From NCBI GenBank assembly GCA_000310025.1, contig FN649732.1, positions 1,197,712 to 1,212,091 on the forward strand: a DNA stretch of 14,380 nucleotides, in the 5' to 3' direction. The DNA is from Ectocarpus siliculosus (taxonomy: Eukaryota > Sar > Phaeophyceae > Ectocarpales > Ectocarpaceae). The notes under the pieces are model-generated. The model did no database searches and was not told the origin of the DNA. It saw only the letters and a list, made by a program, of their open reading frames with translations. Positions 7,099 to 14,380 of the stretch are shown one piece after another; position 1 is the stretch's first letter; each line of letters starts with the position of its first letter. The position numbers and the translations under genes are program-made.

Positions 7099-9540
7099 AA
7101 ATAACGACGAGTCACGGCGTCAAAGGCTGCCATTCTTGGTTGTTGGGAAGCTGGGCTTTTTCGTCAATTGAGTAAATGAACCTTCGAAAAAAGGAAATAA
7201 ATCAAGAGTGGTTGTCTCTGCCAGTGCAAGCTTGCCCAACTTGCGTCTAGTTTCTTCAAACGGACAACAAGAACTCCCCACGAAAGTGATGAACACGCTC
7301 GACGAGGGTTTGGATGCTCGGTGTGCAGCTCGGTGTACAAGCCGAGCAAGTTATTGTGTATACAAGGACCTCCCGACGTGCAGGCCTTCGGCCCCCTCGT
7401 CCTCATGATTAGGCTGCATACATCTGCGATTTCAAGAGAAAAACATTTGTGGCACGCAGTTAGCTGATTGGTCGATGATGTTTATGATCTACGGTGGTAG
7501 GTTGAGCATACGTATTCGCGAGGTCACACCAAGGGCACCAAGCTGGAGGAAAGGTTCCCACAGTTGCCGTGGAAGAGAACACGAGTGAGTAGAATGTGGT
7601 ATAAACTACCCTGCTGTCATCACCTGCTTGTAGCTATTAGTACATAGTTCCGACAGAAGGCAGAGCCGCTGCAACCAAGCGCAGAAACACGCGAGACGAC
7701 ACGCACATCTTCTCTTGGCGGTCACAACGTGAGGAATACAGTTCCAGAGAGACTAAATTCGAACAGAATCAACCAACAGTCAACACTGCTGTACTTGCTG
7801 TATAGTGCTGTATCGAACTGCTCTTGTAGGTTTCTTTCTTTCAGACAGATTTACATACTTCTAGATAGTTGGCACATGAGAGATCCTAGACGAATTAAGC
7901 ACACTCCTTTCCTGACAGTTCTTGATCACCCCGCTCCCAGACAGAAACCCATGGAACATGAAAAATAATCTCACGACCACGGATTGATTAGAGCTCCTGT
8001 GCACGGCAGAAATGCTGTGCGTGTGAACGCTGAATATTTTCCAAACTATTAAGGCGATGAACTAACAGAAACAGGAAAAAAATTTACCACAAAGTAATCT
8101 GCCGTCAGTCAGTGTAAGAGTACCAGTACTCCCTATTGTCGATTACTTGACGCTCTAGAACAAAGTCTTGTCCAATGGCTGGTGTGATTCTGCAAGGTGA
8201 CGTTCGTACTGGGCTTAGATTCACCTCTGGTGCGGGTGAGAAGTCGGAAATTAATGCGGCTTTAACGGTGCTGTAACTCGGCTCGCCCTTGGAGTCTCGA
8301 GCTCGCGGCATCGCCCCGTTCTCGTTGTGATTGTGAAGTTGGCACGCTCAGGTCGGCGAAGACAGCCGAAAATGATGTTTTGGCAGCGTCGCTCCCCCGC
8401 TTCCTCCGTTCTAAAAAAAACTGAAGCACAATGTTACGTGAACTTAGCCCTAGAAATTGATCGACATAAATCTAGGGGTTTCGTGTATCATGTTGGTATG
8501 TGTGTTGTAGAAGGAAGGGCGATCCCCCTTCTGCCTTGCATCAGCTTGCGCGAGTCGTACGTACTTCAAATCCGTATCAACTTACATGGGCAAGCGGGTC
8601 CTGTGCACTCGTTAATCTCGTTAATCTATGGTTTTGAGTCAACCTTTTCTCTACAACCTCTGACGCAGAGCACGCGCCACCCAACACGCGAGGAGCAAAA
8701 CCTTAAATCTTGGGACGAGCATCGCCGACGATAAACATACGTCTATACAACAAGGGGTCTGGCGGCTTTCGCCGCCCCGCTCAATAGATCGATTCCAAGA
8801 TACATGATGAGTGGTACTCAAAACTCGTGGTAGTCGCAATCTAATGAAAAACGAAAATGCTCGGTGCAGAAAGAGGGAAGGCGTACTGTACTCGATTCGT
8901 GTCATATAGTTTGCGCCCGCCTCGAGAATTTTGGAAATCATTTACGTACATTCGACCAGAGGAGAGAACGAGGGCCACTACATGGAGTGGTTGCTGTTTA
9001 TTTCTCGCTCTCAATCAGCCCCTCCGGCGCTCGGTGGCTGTTTTCTTCGGCCCATACAGGCAGTCAGATTAGCCGTTTCTTGCGGTCTTCTTGTAATCAT
9101 GCAACACAGAATCCGCCTTCTCTTACACCAGCGGGTAGAACTCCGCCTTGTTGACCCGCCCTTTCGATGCGCGCAGTCAACATACGTTCCTAAGCACCTT
9201 TGGGTGTGGTGAGCACTCACTTATCCGAAGCCGTATCTGAGATATGTTGATGTGACAACGCTCGTGTTCAGCTGGTCTCCCTGGCATCGTGCCTTGCAGC
9301 GTATCTTTGACGATCTTGTCGATCTGCATCTGCAGGAGGGGGTACGTGACGTGCCGCACGCTGGCTTTGGCTCGAAGATGGGTGACGCGGTCTGCTCAAT
9401 ATGCTGGCCGCGGCCCCCCATCGGTATGCTGAGCACCAATCATACTACAAGCACAAGTGCGTGTTGATTGTCTTCGGTAGAGCAGTGTGTGCATCCCGCC
9501 TTCTGCAATTGCCGAGGTGTTGTTTGGAGCGAGTGCGCTG
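7099..9540. other. 3' UTR and intergenic region between the WD40 gene and TSR2
   Basis: These 2.4 kb contain no gene I can support. Present are a possible poly(A) signal, a 12-bp imperfect tandem repeat with a small hairpin at 7316-7347, and several open frames without codon bias or recognisable domains, the longest of which (8327-8734) starts at GTG. The TSR2 promoter must lie at the 3' end, but I see no clear TATA box or initiator. Confidence 0.6.
7196..7201 (+). promoter_or_regulatory. Possible polyadenylation signal AATAAA for the WD40 gene
   Basis: An exact AATAAA lies about 98 nt after the stop codon. The use of this hexamer in this lineage is not established by the sequence, so the call is weak. 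Confidence 0.25.
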
Positions 9541-9627
9541 ATGTCGTCGCTTCAGGATGCTTGGGGGAACTTTCAGGGAGGCGTGAAGTCGGCGTTGAAC
9601 CAGTGGACAGCGCTGAGGCTTGCCGTG
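9541..9627 (+). CDS. TSR2: TSR2 exon 1
   Basis: It encodes residues 1-29 from ATG at 9541 to LRLAV, then a textbook donor GTG|GTGAGT. The F-x-x-G-V and W-T-A-L-x-L-A-V pattern matches the start of the TSR2/WGG domain. The open frame continues upstream for 18 codons without an ATG, so this ATG is the natural start unless an unseen 5' exon exists. Confidence 0.88.
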
Positions 9628-10621
9628 GTGAGTGCCCGTGCAACAGCAGAGTTCACATATATCATGGTACAGTAGCTGCGAACGCAGATAGCCCGGGACA
9701 AGCCAATGAAACATGGAGGAAGAACCACACGATGGGCGTTGGTGGTTGGCTTGTGGACCTGAACACTCATGTGTTTCTTGAACGCATGGCTGGCCGCGGC
9801 GCGAATCGCCGTTCCTGGGAAAGGTCCCTATACTGCCTTTGTAGCACGATCAGGATTACAGGGTACTACACACACACCGCACCTATTTGCATACCTCCTA
9901 CCTGCTTGCGGTTTTGCCTCCAAATCCTCGCCCCGTGTCGTGTGTAATGTTCTCTCGTCGTTTGCTGGTTTGAGGTACAGCTATTTATTGCGGAGAGTCG
10001 ACGAGGCTCAAGGCATCCTGAAAGGATGTGTGCTCTCAAGGGCGCACAATTTCCCACACCTAGACGATATGTGCTCTCTGCTCTATTCCTTTTTTTTTGT
10101 TTTCTTAATATGACAACGAAACCATCTCTATCATAGAAAAGAGTCTGAGACAGATTAGCAATGGATTCATAGCGTCAGAAAGTACCTGTATGTCTACGAT
10201 TTCCCAGACAGCATATAGGGACATCTCCCCTGCGGGTAACAGGCTCAACAAGACAGTTTGGTAGCTGTCTTGGGTGTCTCATATAGTTATGTTGGGAAGG
10301 TGCAGAGGATATGTGTTAGGTACTGGTCGGGCGTTTCTTTTTCTTTTTCTCTTTCTCTTTCTTTTCCTTTTTCCTTTTTCTATCTTTTTCCAATCTATTG
10401 CGTTACCTCACATAGCGTGCAGAGAGGCGAGCGGAATGGCCTAGACTATCTGTCGTTGACTTTTATTGGCTTGCGGACCATTCGGGTCCATTTTATTTTC
10501 GTATAGCTTTTTTTTGGGTAAGTTAGCCTGTGACCACGGGAATCGACCCCGTCAAGTGTTAGACTAGTACGGACAGAAGAAGGTACTGAGCAGAGAGAAC
10601 GGGACGGTTTTTAATGCGAAG

Positions 10622-10655
<34 letters not shown>

Positions 10656-13033
10656 GGGGTTGACAACAACAAGTTTTTTTTTCATGGAAATATTTTTACA
10701 CAGGCTTTCTCGGCTTTCTCCCTCTCCATTCCGTGTACTTGCGTGTGGTGGTGTTTACGGCACAACGTGCACGCAGGACCTTGTTCAGGAAGGTGTAGAT
10801 TGCTATTACCACTGAGCCGAACCATATCTCTGACTGGACGTCTATTTCGTATGTCGCGGGTTTGAGCCCCGGCCAAAAGCTACCTTTGAGCAAAATGTTA
10901 ATTATTTCGATTTATTTATTTTTCGCTCGTTTTTCTTGGCCCAAAGTGGCAGCTCGGTTTTCCTTTGTCCCATTTTCGCCAGTTGAGTTGAAAAAAAACG
11001 TACTAAACGAAAAAACGTTGAAATTGTAGAAGGCCAGAGTGCCAGCAGAAAAATCTCAAAAATAATATGACCAACATATGAAAGTCTTGCCCCATACGAG
11101 GACTTTGAAACAAGGGTCAATTTTCCTTACAGTAGTTCGTCAGGGAATAATCTTGATCATATGTGTTAAAATATAGGATTTAGTATGGACTTGTTTATAT
11201 AGGAAATTATGTGGCGTTTTGGGGGAGGGGGGCGAGACCTTTGTACCCCCCCCCCCCCCGGAAGGGCCCAAAACATTTTTGGGGGTTAAGGGACGGATTT
11301 TTTTTTCTGTGCGCCCTTGGTGCTCTCAGCATGTTTTTTGCGTGTCATGACGTCACATCATCAGCTGGCTGTGTACGTTATATGCAGTGCACTGCTGTAA
11401 GCGTGTCTCCACGTGTGTCATGGGTACAGTAGCTTCGACGATCGTGCTCGGCCGGCCGTGAAAAAACTTATGCAGTACACAATGTACAGTAGCAGAAAAC
11501 CCTGGAAAGCGTCCCACCCGCGGCTCCCTTTGACATGATGGCGGGAGAGTAGCCTGTGGGCTGCTGCAAGCCTCGTCGGTATACTAAGATACTATGTACG
11601 GACGGCGGTGTGCTATTGGGGGATGCTATGTTAACCGGTTGAAACACTTTGGCCCGGCGAACTCATGGACTGCTGGCAACAATAGGAAAACAACTGGGGA
11701 GGAGGAGACTCGGAGCGCAAAGCGGCCCTTCTCGAGGAGGGTGTGATGAACATGTTCAAGACTAAGAAGGAGATATACAAGGACGAGGTACAAAAGCGAG
11801 AGATGGTATCCGCATCACATCTCTTTGTGCACGTAGATAGATGTAGCAGAGATCGGCACAGCTGCACATATTTTTACGTGGAAAGCTGCCGCTGCTGTGG
11901 TAACGGTAAGCGCAGAGCATTTGGACCGCATGGGTGGTGCTACAGCAGTACGTGTGTGAATGCATTGACTGCGACGAGGGTCTTGCTATGTTGTTCTTTG
12001 CTTCTCACTTGCACGACGGACATTATCATGGTGTTTCTTGGCGGTATTCTGTCGTATGGTCACGTGGGTGGTATCCTGGTGTACGTGAACCCGTGTTCGG
12101 CTGTCCTTTTTTGCGGATTTGGTATTTATGCTTTCGATTGTGTGATGTCGCTGATGACCAGCCTTCCGTTGGATACGTTCGTATTCCTTCGTGTTCAATC
12201 GATCTTGTGCTTTCACGAGCAGGTGGAAAACTTCCTTGCTGACTTCCTTGACGACAACTTCAGTACCTACGCGGAGGATGACAGTCCGGCACAGGTACGC
12301 ATTGTAACCGCGGGGGCGCACGTTGAATCCTCAAACGTGCGATTGAACACCGCGTTGATTTCTCTGTTTCGTGAGCACACGGGTGTCTAACGTTGTCGAA
12401 GGACAACGCAAAGAAATGACGAAAACATCGAATGTTTACGCTCGGCGTACGTATGTGTTGGCAAACCCTCTTGTTTGTTGCACTTCTCACCTGGACACCT
12501 CTGAGATCTGTGAATCCTTCTCGATAATTCTTGTTCTTTGGTTCTGCCGCCAACTACTCTGTGCGGGCAGCGCGATCTTAGTGCGCCTTAACTCGCTGAC
12601 TCTGCTATACTACAGTTTTCGTGACTACCACTGTTTTTTCGTAAATTCCACCAATTTGTTGTATTTTATGTTTTGTCTTCCGCCACTCCTTTTTTTTTGC
12701 CAGGTGGCCATGATGCTGGTGGAGATGTTCTCGCAATGCGGCCGTCTGGACTACACGCTCGCCAACGCTGTTCGAGCAGAGGAACAACGCCTCCTCGCGA
12801 AGGAAGCCGCCTCAGCCTCACCCGGTAGCGGAAAGAAACCGTCGTCGGCCGTGGCGAGCAGCATGGCAGTAAAAAGCCCCGGAGCAGAAGAGGACGACAG
12901 CAGTAGTAGTGACGAGGACGAAGATATGGGCGGGGAAGGGGGGGTTGAGGGTGAGGGGGCGGCGGGAGGGGTAGACGCGGATGGGTGGGCAACAGTCACC
13001 GGAAAGAAGGCTGGGAGAGGGGGACGACGGTAG
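9541..13033 (+). CDS. TSR2: TSR2, pre-rRNA processing factor and eS26 escort protein
   Basis: TSR2 binds ribosomal protein eS26, releases it from its importin and delivers it to the pre-40S particle. It is needed for 20S to 18S rRNA processing and acts in the nucleus (family knowledge). Exons are 9541-9627, 11686-11787, 12223-12294 and 12704-13033, all joined in phase 0, giving 196 residues; the human protein is of similar length. Residues 9-29 read GNFQGGVKSALNQWTALRLAV, and the next exon opens ENNWGGGDSERKAALLEE, rebuilding the WGG signature. Residues 64-87 contain VENFLADFLDDNFS and EDDS, followed by VAMMLVEMFSQCGRLD. The tail has an acidic block (about 148-161, EEDDSSSSDEDED) and a terminal DGWATVTGKK. 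ATG at 9541 is the only nearby in-frame ATG and gives the usual N-terminal length. Junctions fall exactly where family alignment expects continuity. Intron 2 is stop-free and in frame, which is unusual. Confidence 0.92.
10334..10391 (+). repeat. Homopyrimidine T/C tract in TSR2 intron 1
   Basis: About 58 bases are almost entirely T and C, in TTTC/TTTTC-like units, with one G and one A near the ends. Such a tract can form triplex DNA or act as a decoy polypyrimidine tract. No AG follows within an acceptor-like distance. Confidence 0.85.
10623..10655 (+). repeat. (CAA)11 microsatellite
   Basis: Eleven CAA units lie in TSR2 intron 1, followed after GGGGTTGA by two more (CAACAA). It is intronic, so the Gln reading is not meaningful. 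Confidence 0.95.
11216..11274 (+). repeat. GC-rich inverted repeat with G-run and C14 run
   Basis: GTTTTGGG at 11216-11223 pairs with CCCAAAAC at 11267-11274. Inside, a G-rich run (11221-11232) faces 14 consecutive C (11246-11259). A stable hairpin is likely in RNA, within TSR2 intron 1. Confidence 0.75.
11686..11787 (+). CDS. TSR2: TSR2 exon 2 (WGG signature)
   Basis: The acceptor CAACAATAG|G and donor GACGAG|GTACAA give phase 0 on both sides. It encodes residues 30-63, ENNWGGGDSERKAALLEE followed by GVMNMFKTKKEIYKDE. The W-G-G triplet that names the domain is at residues 33-35. Confidence 0.92.
11788..12222 (+). other. TSR2 intron 2 (435 nt), stop-free and in frame
   Basis: The intron has a GTACAA donor and TTTCACGAGCAG acceptor. 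Its length is a multiple of three (145 codons) and the frame from exon 2 passes through to exon 3 without a stop. The inferred insert holds hydrophobic stretches such as VLLCCSLLLTC and IIMVFLGGILSYG. Splicing is favoured because the conserved domain is continuous only when the intron is removed. Confidence 0.85.
12223..12294 (+). CDS. TSR2: TSR2 exon 3
   Basis: It covers residues 64-87, VENFLADFLDDNFSTYAEDD then SPAQ, with acceptor GAGCAG|G and donor CACAG|GTACGC, phase 0. The D-N-F and E-D-D-S elements correspond to the conserved second half of the TSR2 core. Confidence 0.92.
12295..12703 (+). other. TSR2 intron 3 (409 nt)
   Basis: The donor is GTACGC and the acceptor TTTTTTTTGCCAG ends at 12703 after a strong T run. 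The frame from exon 3 stops at 12388-12390. The frame of exon 4 is open backwards through at least 12371, so the two open readings overlap here. Confidence 0.85.
12704..13033 (+). CDS. TSR2: TSR2 exon 4 (C-terminal tail)
   Basis: It encodes residues 88-196 and ends with TAG at 13031-13033. The first 20 residues (VAMMLVEMFSQCGRLDYTLA) complete the conserved core, followed by helical RAEEQRLLAKEAAS. A Ser/Pro/Lys linker, an acidic Ser/Asp/Glu block, a Gly/Glu-rich stretch and the terminal DGWATVTGKKAGRGGRR follow. In the family, the acidic C-terminus is thought to help displace eS26 from its importer. Confidence 0.92.
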   Translation: MAMMLVEMFSQCGRLDYTLANAVRAEEQRLLAKEAASASPGSGKKPSSAVASSMAVKSPGAEEDDSSSSDEDEDMGGEGGVEGEGAAGGVDADGWATVTGKKAGRGGRR

Positions 13034-14380
13034 CCCGGTGATGTATTCGGGGCGGGGGGCGGGGGCAATCCGCGCTTGCTCGATTCGTGTTCAATTGTTC
13101 GTGTTGTTTTTTGCGCTGGGGGGGGGGATCTCTGTTTCCTCCTTTGTTTGTCAGCCCCTCCTCAGAGAGTTTCGTGTTTTGTTTTTATCCCGAAGTGTCG
13201 ATCGTTTTCTAGGTGAACTTCATGAACATTAGATCCAGTCATCGTCCGCCGGTAGGTTTGTGACATGAGGTCCGGTACGTGAAGTACAACGTGTCTGATT
13301 GAACGGATAGCAAGGTGTTGCAGTATGAAACCATACATTAGTGCGCATTCAACTTGCAGAAATAACAGCAACGCAGATCACCACCAGGCAAAGGCGTGGT
13401 CACCTAGGGCGTGAATTGTCAACGTTCCCAACGGCACTTGATTTTGTATGGAGACCCTGTGCGAGACACCCATGTGGAACGCATGTTGTGATTGTATTTT
13501 TTCTTGGAGAAAACTGTGCCGCTACACAGGCGCCACGAGAGGAAAAAAAAACGACCTCCCAACTTCGCTTACGGCGCGCACGACGCGTTTAGCGGTAGAT
13601 CGAGAGTAAAGTGGAGGGAGGGGAGACTGAACCCTCGCTGCGAAAATGTAAATGCATGTAGAGAATGCATGCCGCAGTTGGAGACGGAAGGCTGTGGGAT
13701 AACTTTGAAGCTGCCGTCGACTGCTGTGTGGAGCATAGCGAGGTGGCGATGATGAAAACAGACAACGCGCGAGGTACAGCGCCATTGGGGATTATCGTCG
13801 AAGAGAAATAGAAAAACCGGGAGAAATCAACACTGATCGTACTGCTTGTACGCAGAACTCCTAAATAAAATGCGTCAAAAGAACGTTCCTACGCTGCAGC
13901 CAGCTTCGCAGGAAGACTCGACAAAGCAGATCATTAAGAATGACTACATACGATACATTCAATACCTGTCCCACCGCTCTCCCACTTCGACGCGCCAAAC
14001 ATGACAAAAAACAGACAGAAGAGATCAGGCCTCAAGACAGCAGTACAGCTCTATCTCTCACAAGCTCGCGTCGATCTGCCCTTCCTTCTTTGTCCCCTCC
14101 TATGCAAGTACTGCTGTAGGCGAGTGTAATCATTCACCGCCCTGATTCCAATAACATGCCATTTTCCCACACATGCATGTGCATACGTACACAAGAGATA
14201 TTCAGATCAACAAGACTACCTGCGTCGTCCATTTATTCATAGTATAAGACACGACCAGAGGACCCACGGGTACACGAGATAACACAGCCCCCCCCGTGGG
14301 TGATCAAACACATTTTGACCTATCCAGAAGCGTGTGTTACTGCTGTTGTGTTGTGGGGGGGGGGGGGGGGGGGTTTTTTT
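13034..14380. other. 3' UTR and downstream flank of TSR2
   Basis: No gene is supported. An AATAAA occurs at 13864-13869, about 830 nt after the stop, a possible but unproven poly(A) signal. Homopolymer runs (G8 near 13119-13127, C8 near 14288) are common. The window ends in G19 followed by T7. Confidence 0.6.
14355..14373 (+). repeat. G19 homopolymer at the window end
   Basis: Nineteen consecutive G followed by T7 close the window. This may be a true homopolymer or low-quality sequence at a contig edge. Confidence 0.8.

Larger units (their letters stand above)
9628..11685 (+). other. TSR2 intron 1 (2,058 nt)
   Basis: This is a long GT-AG intron, with donor GTGAGT and acceptor GGCAACAATAG. 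It contains a T/C tract (10334-10391), (CAA)11 (10623-10655), an AT-rich stretch (about 10890-11220) and a G-run/C-run inverted repeat (11216-11274). No coding exon is needed inside it, because exons 1 and 2 join without loss of the conserved domain. Confidence 0.85.

Noticed and set aside
8327-8734. A 135-codon open frame in the intergenic region.
   Set aside because: It begins at GTG rather than ATG, lacks codon bias and any recognisable motif, and sits in AT-richer noncoding-like sequence.
10780-10880. tRNA-like signals: a B-box-like GGGTTTGAGCCCC on the plus strand and an A-box-like GGCTCAGTGG on the minus strand.
   Set aside because: The two boxes are on opposite strands and no cloverleaf or acceptor stem can be drawn around either one, so neither a tRNA nor a tRNA-derived SINE is supported.
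12371-12703. A longer reading of TSR2 exon 4 extending back through intron 3.
   Set aside because: Its upstream part encodes hydrophobic, Cys/Phe-rich sequence unrelated to TSR2, and the strong TTTTTTTTGCCAG acceptor joins the conserved core exactly.
1-14380. CRISPR arrays, bacterial operons, intact transposons or viral genes.
   Set aside because: No regularly spaced repeats, no ribosome binding sites, no transposase, reverse transcriptase or capsid motifs were seen; the repeats found are simple microsatellites and one tandem duplication.

Overview
The window looks like nuclear DNA of an intron-rich eukaryote. Coding stretches are short, lie in changing frames, and are bounded by GT-AG splice sites with pyrimidine tracts. 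There are CAG and CAA microsatellites and low-complexity Ala/Gln/Ser tracts, and no bacterial operon structure. GC-rich coding exons set in T-rich introns, a short TTAGGG-type repeat and the exon style suggest a stramenopile such as a brown alga (Ectocarpus-like). The lineage is inference; the eukaryotic assignment is firm.

Two plus-strand protein genes can be supported. The first (about 203 to 7098) encodes a large WD40-repeat protein. I could chain eleven exons with compatible phases into about 1,183 codons. The first exons carry recognisable WD40 units, and the closest resemblance I can name is the WDR49/WDR64-type group. The middle and C-terminal exons are low-complexity, basic and probably disordered. 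Several of these exons contain no long ATG-initiated frame and emerge only when splice phases are joined. The 5' end of the gene is not resolved and may lie outside the window.

The second gene (9541 to 13033) is TSR2, the eS26 (Rps26) escort and 20S pre-rRNA processing factor. It has four exons, all junctions in phase 0, giving a 196-residue protein. The WGG signature, the EDDS segment, an acidic Ser/Asp/Glu tail and a terminal DGW motif are all visible. This is the most secure call in the window.

The remaining sequence is introns, a 2.4 kb intergenic stretch between the two genes, and a 1.3 kb 3' flank ending in a long G homopolymer. I find no rRNA gene, convincing tRNA, CRISPR array, intact transposon or viral gene. 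The points most worth following are a stop-free, in-frame 435-nt TSR2 intron encoding hydrophobic segments, an interstitial telomere-like motif beside a 35-bp tandem duplication at a splice acceptor, a CAG13 tract open in all three frames just inside an exon, a probable GC-AG intron, and a partly duplicated coding segment near an uncertain micro-exon.
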